From NCBI GenBank assembly GCA_963773685.1, contig CAVZBY010000013.1, forward strand, positions 111,353-175,352: DNA of 64,000 bases, in the 5' to 3' direction. The position numbers and the translations under genes were made by a program. The stretch is from JALHVH01 sp963773685. Lineage in GTDB: Bacteria; Acidobacteriota; Aminicenantia; Aminicenantales; Saccharicenantaceae. This document shows positions 1-9,197 of this stretch, in pieces. The notes below the pieces were generated by a model. That model was not told where the DNA came from and searched no databases. It worked only from the letters and a program-made list of their open reading frames with translations. Numbering within the stretch: the first letter of the stretch is position 1; each line of letters opens with the position of its first letter.

Positions 1-1
1 T

Positions 2-271
2 TTCGGCTGGTCCGACGTCGGGGCCTGGTCGTCGCTCTTCGAGGTCTGGCCTCTCGACGACACCGGCAACGCCGCTCGCGGCGAGACCGTTGCCCTGGAC
101 TCCGGGAATTGCCTCGTCCACAACCCCGGCAAGCTCACCGCCCTCATCGGTGTCAAGGACCTCATCGTCGTCCAGACCGACGACGCTCTCCTTATCTGCC
201 GCCGGGACCTCGACCAGAAGGTCAAGGATATCGTCGAGGTCCTGAAGAAGGGGAGCTCCGGCCGCCTCTGA
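2..271 (+). CDS. manC: Mannose-1-phosphate guanylyltransferase, C-terminal fragment (cut by window start)
   Basis: The first bases encode an open frame that begins outside the window and ends at TGA 269-271, giving 89 residues. It opens with FGWSDVGAWSSLFE, the hallmark of the nucleotidyltransferase domain of GDP-mannose pyrophosphorylases. It continues with a beta-helix-like stretch in which a 'GNCLVHNPGKL' segment precedes 'TALIGVKDLIVVQTDDALLI', typical of this family near the C-terminus. The enzyme makes GDP-mannose from mannose-1-phosphate and GTP for polysaccharide and glycan assembly. The protein ends soon after the nucleotidyltransferase core, so it looks like the short type without the fused isomerase domain. 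It converges on the glycosyltransferase gene that ends at 278. Confidence 0.85.
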   Translation, partial: FGWSDVGAWSSLFEVWPLDDTGNAARGETVALDSGNCLVHNPGKLTALIGVKDLIVVQTDDALLICRRDLDQKVKDIVEVLKKGSSGRL

Positions 272-277
272 CGGCGG

Positions 278-1834
278 TCAGTGGAAAGCTTTCTCTTCTC
301 TCCACACGTCGGCCATCGAGACGCGTAAGCCGCGGCAAATATAGATGGGCAGGTTGTTCTCGTAGGGCATGCAATAGCGGCATATATGGACGGCGGCCAA
401 GACGACTTCGGCACAGCCCTGCCGGTGGTGTTCGATTTCTCCCCTGAGGATGATGACCGTCCCGGGAGGTTCCTGCGGATATCCCCAGACCCAATAGCTG
501 TTGTGAGTCGAGATGACCCGCGGCAGGGGATAGGCGCCCGCATAGTATTCGAGCGCACCGGCCTCTCCGTAATTCCTGGCGAATACTACGGATCTTGCCC
601 TCTCTTCCTCGGGCAGAGATAGATAGACCCCGGAGACATCCCGGGCCAGGCCCTCCCAGCCGAACATGTCGGCATAGAATTGGGGCAGCCTCGTGAGCTC
701 CAGGCTCTCCGCGGAGTCCGGTTTGACCCCGAGAGCGGCGCTATACTCGATGAAGGTCTCGACGGGCAGGACCGGAACGGCGAAGGGGAGGAGCATCAGC
801 GATGTCAGGACGCTCGCCGCCGCCAGCCCGGCGACCCAGACCTTACGGGCCCGGCGACCGCGCGCCGCCCATCGTTCCCAGAACACGCCTCCCGCGGCAA
901 AAAGCATGGCGTAGGCCGGACCGAGGTATTCGGCTTTGCTGTGGCCGTTAGCCAGGAGAACGGCGAACGCCGTCAGATAGATGATCCCGAGGGCGCGGGA
1001 TCGCCGTCCGTCCTTATCGAAGAACAGGAAATAGAGTCCGGGAAGCCACAAGGCCGCGTTGAAGGGATTGAGGAGCAGGAGCTGGCCGGAGAGGAAGTCG
1101 AGCCGCGTCAGCCCCGAGTATTTCCCGGCCGTCGCGTTCCGGATGAACTCGATATGGGCGAAGCCGTGCGTGATGTTCCAGATGATGAACGGGCTGAAGA
1201 CGACGAGGACGACCCCCGCGGCCGCGTACGGCCAGGGCGTGGCCAGGTGCTTTCTCAGGTCCGTCAGCAGGAGCGCCGCGGCGAGGCCGGCCCCGAACCA
1301 GAGGAAATCGATCTTGTTGAGCAGGCCCAGGCCCATGACGGCGCCGAGCAGGAGCCACAACGACGGCCGGCTCCTCTCGACGATGAGGACCAGGAGGTAG
1401 GCGGACAGGGCCCAGAAAAGGTGAGAGAACGCGTTCATCTGAAAGATGTTCGTGTGACCGATGATGATGGGGGCCGTCAAAACGGCCAAGCAGGCCAGGG
1501 CGACGGCCGTGCGCCGCCCGCCGAGCTTCCGGGCGATGAGGCCCGCCAGAAGGACGGTCAGGGCGTGGGCCGCGGCCGGCAGGACCCGGAGCCCGAGCTG
1601 GGAGACCCCGAAGAGCTTCCGGCTTGCCGCGAGCAGGAACATCGCGAGCGGCGGCTGATCGACATACCCCGCGGCCAGCCTCTTGCTGCAGGCGATGTAA
1701 TAGAATTCGTCGCGGAAGATCCCGTAGCCTCCGAAGGCGTTGACGGCCAGATGGGCGGCCAGGGCGGCCAGAGCCATCCCGAGCATAAGGCCGATATCGG
1801 TCCTGTCCGCGGAGGAATGACCGGCGTCGCGCAT
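278..1834 (-). CDS. GT39/ArnT-like membrane glycosyltransferase
   Basis: A 518-residue polytopic membrane protein. The first loop contains GGYGIFRDEFYYI followed by an AAGYVDQPPLA segment. These are the acidic first-loop motif and the following conserved region of dolichyl/undecaprenyl-phosphate sugar transferases (GT39/GT83, PMT_2 domain). About ten hydrophobic segments follow, and the C-terminal ~150 residues form a soluble, presumably periplasmic, domain. Family members move a sugar from a polyprenyl-phosphate carrier to protein or lipid. The acceptor cannot be read here. The ATG at 1834 is chosen over the GTG two codons upstream because GGAGG lies five bases before it. It converges on a GDP-mannose synthesis gene, which fits a mannosylation role, but that link is inference. 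Confidence 0.8.
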   Translation of the reverse strand: MRDAGHSSADRTDIGLMLGMALAALAAHLAVNAFGGYGIFRDEFYYIACSKRLAAGYVDQPPLAMFLLAASRKLFGVSQLGLRVLPAAAHALTVLLAGLIARKLGGRRTAVALACLAVLTAPIIIGHTNIFQMNAFSHLFWALSAYLLVLIVERSRPSLWLLLGAVMGLGLLNKIDFLWFGAGLAAALLLTDLRKHLATPWPYAAAGVVLVVFSPFIIWNITHGFAHIEFIRNATAGKYSGLTRLDFLSGQLLLLNPFNAALWLPGLYFLFFDKDGRRSRALGIIYLTAFAVLLANGHSKAEYLGPAYAMLFAAGGVFWERWAARGRRARKVWVAGLAAASVLTSLMLLPFAVPVLPVETFIEYSAALGVKPDSAESLELTRLPQFYADMFGWEGLARDVSGVYLSLPEEERARSVVFARNYGEAGALEYYAGAYPLPRVISTHNSYWVWGYPQEPPGTVIILRGEIEHHRQGCAEVVLAAVHICRYCMPYENNLPIYICRGLRVSMADVWREEKAFH

Positions 1835-1901
1835 CGCCACCTCCGTCCGGGCGGTCCCTTCGGCCGGGGCGAAGCGCGCGTCCGGCCGTACGCCCCCGGG
1901 C

Positions 1902-3320
1902 TTATGACTTCTTCGCCAGCATATGCTGGAGCTTGCTGTGCCGTACGCTGTAGACGAAGTAGATGGCGAGGCCGGCCGCGAGCCAACCCCCGAACCGGAT
2001 CCAGGTCACGAGGTGGAGGCTGGCCATGAGATAGAAGCAGAAGGCGATGGTCAGCAGGGGCGTGAAGGGAACGCCCGGCGTCTTGAAGCGCCGTTCGATC
2101 TCCGGCCGCGTCCTGCGGAGAATGATGACGCCGGCCGAGACCAGGATGAAGGCGAACAGGGTCCCGATGTTGCAGAGGTCGATGATCATGGGCAGCGGAA
2201 AGAGACCGGCGATGATGGCCGTGGCGACCCCCGTGATCCAAGTGCAGACGTGCGGCGTCCGGTGCTTGGGATGGATCTTGGCGAAGGCCGGGGGCAGGAG
2301 CCCGTCCCGGGACATGACCATGAAGATGCGGATCTGGCCGTATAGCGTGACGAGGAGCGTCGAGAGCATGCCGATGATGGCCCCCGTCGCGACGAGCGCC
2401 CCGCCCCACTGGATGCCTATCTGCCTCAGGGCCGCGGGCAGGGCGTTTCCGACGTCGATCAGCTTGTAGGGGACGATGCCCGTCAGGACGAATGCCACGG
2501 ACACATAGAGGACGATGACGACGCCCAGGCAGATCATCAGGCCCTTCGGCACGTCCTTCTTGGGATCCTTCGTCTCCTCGGCCGCCGTGGAGACGGCGTC
2601 GAAGCCGATGTAGGCGAAGAAGATGATGGCCGCGCCGGCCATGACGCCCTTCCAGCCGAAGGGCATCATGGGCTGGAGGTTGGCCAGGCTGACGTGGCGG
2701 GCACCGAGGACGATGAAGAGCAGGATGACGGCGATCTTGATGAGGACGATGATGTTGTTGATCCTGGCGCTCTCGCGGATCCCGATATAGAGGACCCAGG
2801 TGATGAGCAGGGTGATGGCGACGGCCGGGAGGTCGATGATGCCGCCGGACAGGACGACCTTGTGGCCGACCGTCGTGATCGGCGGGGTCAGCAGGGCCGT
2901 GGGCAGCTTGACCCCGGCGCTCTGGATGAGGCCGATGAAGGTCGTCGACCAGCCCGAGGACACGGCGCTCGCCGCGACGAGGTATTCGAGCATGAGGTCC
3001 CAGCCGATGATCCAGGCGACGACCTCGCCGAAAGCGACGTAGGAGTAGGAATAGGTACTGCCGGCCACAGGGAACATGCAGGCGAGCTCGGAATACGTCA
3101 GGGCGCAGAAGCCGCAGGTGATGGCGGCGATGATGAACGACAGCAGGATGCCGGGACCGGCCAGCTGGGCGCCCTGCCCGGTGGCCACGAAGATCCCGGT
3201 CCCGACGACCGATCCGATCCCCAGGGCGGCCAGGTCGACGGCGCTGAGGTTCTTCTTGAGCTGCGTATTTTCCGCCGCGTCCTGCATCTGCTGCGGATTC
3301 TTCGTGGCCCAGATGTTCAT
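1902..3320 (-). CDS. APC-superfamily amino acid permease
   Basis: A 472-residue integral membrane protein with about twelve hydrophobic segments. The N-terminal region has the IGSVVGTGIFVATG motif of the amino acid-polyamine-organocation superfamily helix 1, followed by AGPGILLSFI and TYSELACMFPVAGSTY, which mark the cationic amino-acid-transporter/YfnA-like branch. The family imports or exchanges amino acids across the inner membrane. The substrate is not readable from the motifs. The ATG at 3320 has a purine-rich GGAGAGA about five bases upstream. The gene sits behind the glycosyltransferase on the same strand with a 67-base gap, so co-transcription is possible. Confidence 0.88.
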   Translation of the reverse strand: MNIWATKNPQQMQDAAENTQLKKNLSAVDLAALGIGSVVGTGIFVATGQGAQLAGPGILLSFIIAAITCGFCALTYSELACMFPVAGSTYSYSYVAFGEVVAWIIGWDLMLEYLVAASAVSSGWSTTFIGLIQSAGVKLPTALLTPPITTVGHKVVLSGGIIDLPAVAITLLITWVLYIGIRESARINNIIVLIKIAVILLFIVLGARHVSLANLQPMMPFGWKGVMAGAAIIFFAYIGFDAVSTAAEETKDPKKDVPKGLMICLGVVIVLYVSVAFVLTGIVPYKLIDVGNALPAALRQIGIQWGGALVATGAIIGMLSTLLVTLYGQIRIFMVMSRDGLLPPAFAKIHPKHRTPHVCTWITGVATAIIAGLFPLPMIIDLCNIGTLFAFILVSAGVIILRRTRPEIERRFKTPGVPFTPLLTIAFCFYLMASLHLVTWIRFGGWLAAGLAIYFVYSVRHSKLQHMLAKKS

Positions 3321-3456
3321 GGCTCTCTCCGGGGGACTCGGGCGTTCCGGCCGATAAGGGGCTCATAATAGCTTTTCCACGGGCCTTTGGCAAGGATGAA
3401 TGGCGCCCCCCGCGCGTTATTGAGTTCAGCCCCTGGATAAGGGGCGCGAGAAGTCT

Positions 3457-3490
3457 CCCCCCTTTGGAAAAGGGGGGCGAGGGGGGATTT
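3457..3490. repeat. CCCCCTTT-GGAA-AAGGGGGG intergenic hairpin repeat
   Basis: A C6-TTT / AA-G6 hairpin with a four-base loop is followed by GCGAGGGGGGATTT. The same hairpin-plus-tail appears in many gaps of this window: near 16470, 17680, 18400, 27770, 27820, 31550, 31590 and 44725. It lies just upstream of the exported thioredoxin-like gene. It could act as a transcription boundary or a mobile palindromic element. There is no U-run, so it is not called a terminator. Confidence 0.7.
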
Positions 3491-3535
3491 ACCGAGCCGC
3501 CGCGAAATGTGTTAGAATTCGGCGGGGAGGAACGC

Positions 3536-5089
3536 ATGAGCATACGACATCTACGGATACTCGGGCTGGCGATCCTGATCACGGCCTCGGTCGCTTCTCC
3601 GGCCATCGCCCAGCAGCAGGGACAGGAGCGCTCTCCGGGCTACAGGGAATTCGTCAACGCCATGAAGATCGCGGACCTCAATGCCCGCGTCCGGGAGCTC
3701 GAGAGGATCAAGGCCGCCTACCCCGGGGCGCGGTTCCTGAACCTCCTCGAAAACGGCCTCCGGAATACGCGCATCGGGCTCGCCGTTTCCGTGGATGAGA
3801 TCCTCGAGCTCCAGAAGCCCGGGTTCCAGGCCGCCGTCGGGGCCGGGAAGGTCTTCGCCTACTACTTTGCCTCGACGGACATCCTCGAGCATCCGAATCT
3901 CGCCCGGTTCGACAAGAAGAGGGTCACCCAGGCCGTCATCGCTTATAGCCAGGAAGGATTGAAGCTCGCCAAGGACCCCGATTTCCTTGCAGCCCTCGCC
4001 CCGGGCCCGCTGAAGTACCTCAAGCTTTACGCCCCCAATCTGTACATCGCCGAAGCCATGGCCTTCGTCAACGAGAACAGCCCCCGGATGGCCCGCGAGG
4101 CCCTCGTCTCCTATGAGACGAACGGCGGGCTGAAGGACAAGACCTACTACCATGCCCTCGGACGGGTCAGCCTCCTGCTCGGCAAGGACAAGGAAGCCTA
4201 CGACGCCTACTTCAACGCCGCCATCGAGAACTACAAGGATTCCCTCGACCGCGCCCGGGAGCTCTACCGGAGGCTCAAGGGGAGCCTCGACGGCTTCGAT
4301 GCGGCGCTCGAGGCCGGCCAGAAACGACTTCCGTTCAGCCCGGTCCCGGTCAAGCCGGGGGCCGATTGGAAGGGGAAGGCGGTCCTGGCCGAGCTCTTCA
4401 CGGGCTCCGATTGTCCGCCCTGCCTCGCCGCCGACCTGGGATTCGACGGCCTCCTCGATACCTACGGCCCCAAGTATCTGGCGGTCCTCGAATACCATCT
4501 TCCCATCCCCGGGCCGGACCCGATGATCAACCACGTCTCCAGGCAGAGGGCCGGGTACTACGGCGTCCAGAGCACGCCCACCACGTTCTTCGACGGGAAG
4601 AAGGCCGCGACCGGCGGCGGGGACAGGGCGATGGCCCGCGAGAAATACAACGACTTCAGCGCCGAGGTCGCCTCGCGCCTCTACGAAATACCCGCGGTCA
4701 AGGTCCAGGTGCGAGCGACGGCCCGCGGCGATTCGATCGAGGTCGCGTTCGACGCGGACAAGATCGGCCCCGGAGCCGACTACAACCTGGCCCTGGTCCA
4801 GGCGGAGGAGAAGTATGCGGGCACGAACGGGGTCCTCTTCCACAAGATGGTGGTCCGGGAGTTCATCGCCCTGAACGACGCGGCCCTGGCGTCGAAGAAT
4901 TATGTCATCGACCTGGCCGCGGCCGAAGCCTCCGCCGTCGAGCGCCTCGACCGTTACGAAAAGGACGCCTCGTACAGGTTCCCCGAGCGCCACCACAAGA
5001 TCGCCCGGAACATGCTCAAGGTCGTCTTCTTCGTCCAGGAAAAAACGTCGAAAGAGGTCCTGAACGCCGCCGTCTGCGACGTCAGGTAG
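3536..5089 (+). CDS. Exported thioredoxin-fold protein with helical N-terminal domain
   Basis: A 517-residue protein. The start ATG 3536 follows GGGGAGGAACGC. The first 25 residues are a clear signal peptide (MSIRH, hydrophobic core, then SPAIA before QQQG), so it is exported to the periplasm or outer membrane. Residues about 30-275 are helical and repeat-like (TPR-like spacing). Residues about 280-400 contain AELFTGSDCPPCLAADLG with a CPPC redox pair (Cys293/Cys296). These are followed downstream by YGVQSTPTTFFDGKK, whose cis-Pro-type 'TPTT' is typical of thioredoxin folds. The C-terminal 120 residues are of unknown fold. It probably handles thiols or disulfides outside the cytoplasm, but the substrate is unknown. 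It converges on aspS with almost no gap. Confidence 0.75.
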   Translation: MSIRHLRILGLAILITASVASPAIAQQQGQERSPGYREFVNAMKIADLNARVRELERIKAAYPGARFLNLLENGLRNTRIGLAVSVDEILELQKPGFQAAVGAGKVFAYYFASTDILEHPNLARFDKKRVTQAVIAYSQEGLKLAKDPDFLAALAPGPLKYLKLYAPNLYIAEAMAFVNENSPRMAREALVSYETNGGLKDKTYYHALGRVSLLLGKDKEAYDAYFNAAIENYKDSLDRARELYRRLKGSLDGFDAALEAGQKRLPFSPVPVKPGADWKGKAVLAELFTGSDCPPCLAADLGFDGLLDTYGPKYLAVLEYHLPIPGPDPMINHVSRQRAGYYGVQSTPTTFFDGKKAATGGGDRAMAREKYNDFSAEVASRLYEIPAVKVQVRATARGDSIEVAFDADKIGPGADYNLALVQAEEKYAGTNGVLFHKMVVREFIALNDAALASKNYVIDLAAAEASAVERLDRYEKDASYRFPERHHKIARNMLKVVFFVQEKTSKEVLNAAVCDVR

Positions 5090-5090
5090 A

Positions 5091-6865
5091 TCAGGATTTC
5101 TTGAGGGCGATGCCCAGCTCGTCGAGCTGGCGCTCGTCGACGGTCGACGGCGATCCCGTGAGGAGGCACAGGGCGCTCGTGGTCTTGGGGAAGGGGATGA
5201 CCTCGCGGATGGACCCCTCGCCCGCGAGGAGCATGACCAGCCTGTCGAACCCGAAGGCGATGCCGCCGTGGGGCGGCGTCCCGTAGCTCAGGGCATCCAG
5301 GAAGTATCCGAACTTGTCCCGGGCCTCCGCCTCGTCCGAGGCCGATGGCCTTGAAGATGCGGGCCTGGAGGTCCTGGTCGTGAATACGGATGGACCCCCC
5401 GCCGATCTCGTAGCCGTTGAGGACGATGTCGTAGGCCTTGGCCCGGACCCTCGCCGGGTCCGACTCCAGGAATTCGAGGTCCTCCTCGTTGGGCGCCGTG
5501 AAGGGGTGGTGGACGGAGACGTACCGGCCCTCTTCCTCGCTCCACTCGAACAGGGGGAAATCGGTGACCCAGGCGAACTTGAAGTCCCGGCGGCCCGCGG
5601 CCCTTTCGAGGACGAAGTCGTGGCGGATCTCGCCCAGGGTCTTGAGGGCCTTGATCTCCTTGTCGGCGACCATGAGGAGGAGGTCCGCCTCGGCGGCGCC
5701 GGAAGCCTTCCAGAGCGATTCGAGCCCGGCTTCGTCGGCCTTGAAGGAGGCTTTCATGCCTCCGGCCTTCTTCATCCAGAAGAGACCGGGGGCTCCCAGG
5801 GCCTTGGCCCTGTCGACGAGCTTGTCGAGCCGGCTCCGGGAGAACGATCCCGCCCCGTCGACGACGAGGGCCTTGACCGCGCACCCGGCGGCGAGGGCCT
5901 TATCGAGGATCTCGGAGCCCGCGCCGCGGGCGGCCTCGGAGAGGTCCCTGATCTCGAGACCGGCCCTGAGGTCGGGCTTGTCGGTCCCGTATCTCTCCAT
6001 GCTCTCTTTATAGGTAAGCCGGATGAATGGGGTCTCGATCTTTTCGCCGATATGGGCGAACAGGGCGGCCATGAGCTTTTCGACGAGGGCATAAACGTCC
6101 TCGCGGTCGATGAAGCTCATCTCCACGTCGATCTGGGTGAATTCCGGCTGGCGCTCCGAGCGGAGGTCCTCGTCCCGGAAACAGCGGACGATCTGGAAGT
6201 ACCGGTCGAACCCCGCGATCATCAGCATCTGCTTGTAGAGCTGGGGGGACTGGGGGAGGGCATAGAAGCGCCCCTTGTAGATGCGGCTCGGGACGAGATA
6301 GTCCCGGGCGCCCTCGGGGGTCGACTTGCCGAGGACCGGCGTTTCGATCTCGAAGAAGCCGTTGGCGCTCATGAAGTTCCGGACGAGAAGGGCCGCCTCG
6401 TGCCTGAGCTTGAGGTTGCCCTGCATCTTCGGCCGCCGGAGATCGAGATACCGGTGCTTGAAGCGAAGCTCCTCGGATGCCTGGACGTCGTCGGCGACCA
6501 CGAACGGCGGGACTTTGGACATGTTCAGGAGCCGGAACGCCGTCCCGGCGACCTCGACTTCTCCCGTCCCCATATGCGGGTTAACGGACTTCGGGTCCCT
6601 CTTCCTCACGGTCCCCCGGATCGAGACCACGAACTCGGGCCGGGCCTTCTTGGCTTCCTCGAGGAGCGCCGGGTCCGCGGTCGAGAAGACGACCTGGCTG
6701 ACGCCCTGCCGGTCGCGGAGATCGATGAACAGGAGGTTCCCCATGTCCCGGACCCTCTGGACCCAGCCGGCGAGGGTCACGTCCCGGCCCTGCGTCCGCG
6801 GCGCGCAGGTCGCCGGCGTAGTCCGTGCGTTTCCAGTCCGATAGCGGCTTCTTGGTTTCGTTCAT
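5091..6865 (-). CDS. aspS: Aspartate--tRNA ligase, two apparent frameshifts
   Basis: A class II aminoacyl-tRNA synthetase charging tRNA-Asp. The gene reads in three frames. The N-terminus begins MNETKKPLSDWKRTDYAGDL at ATG 6865, which has GGGGA six bases upstream. After an apparent one-base insertion near 6790-6803 the frame continues as the OB-fold GWVQRVRDMGNLLFIDLRD. The catalytic domain follows, with RHRYLDLRR-type motif 2 surroundings and FFEIETPVLGKSTPEGARDY. A second one-base insertion near 5336-5337 moves the reading to DEAEARDKFGYFLDALSYG, then GGIAFGFDRLVMLLAGEGS (motif 3) and the C-terminal end GIALKKS at 5091. Repaired, the protein is about 590 residues, the usual bacterial length with a GAD domain. 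AspRS is indispensable, so the frameshifts are most likely sequence errors. It is the last gene of the accA-hisS-aspS run. Confidence 0.9.
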
Positions 6866-6894
6866 GGTCATTCCCCGTAACGGCCGGCCGGGCT

Positions 6895-8163
6895 TCAGGA
6901 GTCGCCCTTGACCGCCCTGATCAATTCTTCCGGAGTCCCTTCCGTCTGGGTCCCGGAGGCCATGTCCTTGAGCGGGAACCGGCCGGCCCGGAGCTCGTCG
7001 TCCCCGACGATGAGGACCCAGGAGGCTTCGAGCTTGCTGGCCCGCCCGAGATGGGCCTTGAGGCCCCGGGGCTTGTACTCGAGAAGGCATTCGATCCCGG
7101 CCCGCCGGAATTTCCGGGCCAGGGTCATCGCGGCCTTCCGGGCCTCGTCCCCGAGATAGGCGATATAGAGGAACCTTCCGCGCGCCACGGCGATCTCGGC
7201 GACCGCCAGGAGCCTTTCCATCCCCATGGCGAATCCGATGGCGCAGAGGTCGGGGCCGCCGAACTCCTTCATCATGTCGTCGTACCGGCCGCCGCCGCAG
7301 ATGGCGTTCTGGGAGCCGAGCTTGGTCGTGACGATCTCGAAGGCCGTCTTGGTGTAGTAGTCCAGGCCCCGGACGAGCGTCGGATCGACCTCGTAAGGGA
7401 TGCCGTAGAGCTCCAGGCAGGCGCGGAACCGGTCGAAATGGTCGCGGCATTCCGCGCACAGGTGGTCGGTGATCCTGGGGAAGGAGGCGGCCGCTTCCCG
7501 GCAGGCATCGACCTTGCAGTCGAAAATGCGGAGCGGGTTCGTTTCGATCTTCCTCTGGCAATCAGGACAGAGGATGGCCCGCTTGGCCTCCGCCGCCGTC
7601 CGCAGGAGCGCGTGGTATCCCGGCCGGCAGGCCCCGCAGCCGACGGAGTTGACGAGCGTCTTCGTCTCGCCGACGCCGAGGCGGGCGAGGAGCGCTTGGG
7701 CCATCTCGATGAGCTCGGCATCGATGGCCGGGTCCTTTTCGCCGAAGACCTCGACGTCGATCTGGTGGAACTGCCGGTAGCGGCCCTTCTGGGGCTTGTC
7801 GTAGCGGAACATGGGCCCCATGTAATAGTAGCGCAGGGGAGCGGGCTGGAGGTCGAGCCTGTGTTCGATGATGGCCCGGGCGACGGACGGCGTGTATTCG
7901 GGGCGCAGGGTGACGGACCGGCCCCCCTTGTCGATGAAGGTGTACATCTCCTTGACGACGACGTCCGAGGTGGCACCGGTCCCTCTTTCGAAGAGCTCGG
8001 TATGTTCGATCACCGGGGCCCGGAGCTCGCGGTAGCCGTAGAGCTCGAAGGTCCCCCGGACGGCGGCCTCGGCGGCCTGCCAGGCGCCGACCTCGGCCGG
8101 GAGGATGTCCTTGGTTCCCTTGACGGCGGAGAGGTCCCTCTTCGCCGCGGACTCTTCGCTCAT
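6895..8163 (-). CDS. hisS: Histidine--tRNA ligase
   Basis: A 422-residue class II synthetase attaching histidine to tRNA-His in the cytoplasm. The N-terminus has VKGTKDILPAE, motif 2 is in TLRPEYTPSVARA and the MGPMFRYDKPQKGRYRQFHQ segment, and the HisRS signature GLDYYTKTAFEI follows. The C-terminal ~90 residues form the anticodon-binding domain. The ATG 8163 overlaps the accA stop as ATGA, so the two are translationally coupled. A 29-base gap separates it from aspS, giving a synthetase pair in one transcript. It is full length. A zinc-like CGACRPGYHALL/CPDCQ cysteine pattern near residues 175-200 is seen in some HisRS insertions. Confidence 0.96.
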   Translation of the reverse strand: MSEESAAKRDLSAVKGTKDILPAEVGAWQAAEAAVRGTFELYGYRELRAPVIEHTELFERGTGATSDVVVKEMYTFIDKGGRSVTLRPEYTPSVARAIIEHRLDLQPAPLRYYYMGPMFRYDKPQKGRYRQFHQIDVEVFGEKDPAIDAELIEMAQALLARLGVGETKTLVNSVGCGACRPGYHALLRTAAEAKRAILCPDCQRKIETNPLRIFDCKVDACREAAASFPRITDHLCAECRDHFDRFRACLELYGIPYEVDPTLVRGLDYYTKTAFEIVTTKLGSQNAICGGGRYDDMMKEFGGPDLCAIGFAMGMERLLAVAEIAVARGRFLYIAYLGDEARKAAMTLARKFRRAGIECLLEYKPRGLKAHLGRASKLEASWVLIVGDDELRAGRFPLKDMASGTQTEGTPEELIRAVKGDS

Positions 8164-9116
8164 TTCTCGACGAAGACCCCGAGCTTCCGGACCTTCCGGT
8201 AGCGCTCCTCGAGGAGCTCCTCGACCGGCTTGGCCTCGAACTTCTTGAGGGTCGGGGCGAGGACCTTGTCCAGGTTCCGGAACGTCTGCTCGGGGTCGAT
8301 ATGGGCCCCGCCCGGCGGCTCCGGGATGATCTTGTCGACGATGCCCAGCTCGAGGAGCTTCCCGGACCGGAGGCCCAGGTTCTCGGCGGCCTGATCGGCC
8401 TTGCTCGTGTCCTTCCAGAGGATGGACGCGCAGCCCTCGGGCGAGATGACCGAATAGAAGCCGTGCTCGAGGATGAGCAGGGCGTCCCCGAAGCCGATGC
8501 CCAGCCCTCCGCCGCTCCCGCCCTCGCCGATGATGACGTTGATGATGGGGGTGCGGAGCCTGGCGATGACCTTGAGGTTGTTGGCGATGGCCTCGGCCTG
8601 GCCCCTCTCTTCGGCGCCGATACCCGGATAGGCTCCCGGGGTATCGATGAAGGTGATGACCGGGAAACCGAATTTCTCGGCCAACTGCATGAGGCGGAGG
8701 GCCTTGCGGTAGCCCTCGGGGTTGGGCTGGCCGAAGTTCCGCTCGATGCGGGCCCGGGTCGTGCGCCCCTTCTGGTGGCCGATGAGGGCGACCGTCCGGC
8801 CCTTATAGAAGGCCAGCCCGGCCACGATGGCCGGATCGTCCCCGAACCGCCGGTCTCCGTGCATCTCCATGAAGTCCGTGAACAGGCTCGCGAAATAGTC
8901 CAGGGAATAGGGTCTCTTGGGGTGGCGGGCGAGCTGGACGATGTGGACGGCCGTCAGCTCCGGGGCGATCTTCGCCCATTCCTGCTCGATATCGAGGCGG
9001 AGGGCGGCGATCCGCTCCTTCCGGGTCGGGTCATCGCTCTCCTGGAGCGCGTCGATCTGCTCCTTGAGCTCGATGATGGGCTTTTCCAGGCTGTAAAAGT
9101 CGGCGGTTCTCTGCAT
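8160..9116 (-). CDS. accA: Acetyl-CoA carboxylase carboxyltransferase subunit alpha
   Basis: A 318-residue protein of the usual AccA length. With AccD it transfers the carboxyl group from carboxybiotin-BCCP to acetyl-CoA to form malonyl-CoA, the first step of fatty acid synthesis. It shows LEKPIIELKEQIDAL at the N-terminus, then ARHPKRPYSLDYFA, the crotonase-fold core FPVITFIDTPGAYPGIGAEERGQ, IGEGGSGGGLGIGFGD and VISPEGCASILWKD, all diagnostic. The gene overlaps hisS by four bases. accD is not in the window. It is preceded by rlmB on the same strand with an 81-base gap. Confidence 0.97.
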   Translation of the reverse strand: MQRTADFYSLEKPIIELKEQIDALQESDDPTRKERIAALRLDIEQEWAKIAPELTAVHIVQLARHPKRPYSLDYFASLFTDFMEMHGDRRFGDDPAIVAGLAFYKGRTVALIGHQKGRTTRARIERNFGQPNPEGYRKALRLMQLAEKFGFPVITFIDTPGAYPGIGAEERGQAEAIANNLKVIARLRTPIINVIIGEGGSGGGLGIGFGDALLILEHGFYSVISPEGCASILWKDTSKADQAAENLGLRSGKLLELGIVDKIIPEPPGGAHIDPEQTFRNLDKVLAPTLKKFEAKPVEELLEERYRKVRKLGVFVEK

Positions 9117-9197
9117 TTCGGGTCTATTCTATAGATTCGGGCGAAATAAAGTCAACCCCATAAGGCCGGGGCGGGGGCCGATGGACGGGCCCTCCGG

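Noticed and set aside
3457..3490. Rho-independent terminator at the C/G-run hairpins
   Set aside because: The stems are strong but are followed by G-rich tails, not a U-run, on the plus strand; a boundary role is possible but not shown.
5314..8202. A 962-codon plus-strand open frame
   Set aside because: Antisense to aspS and hisS, which have clear motifs on the other strand.
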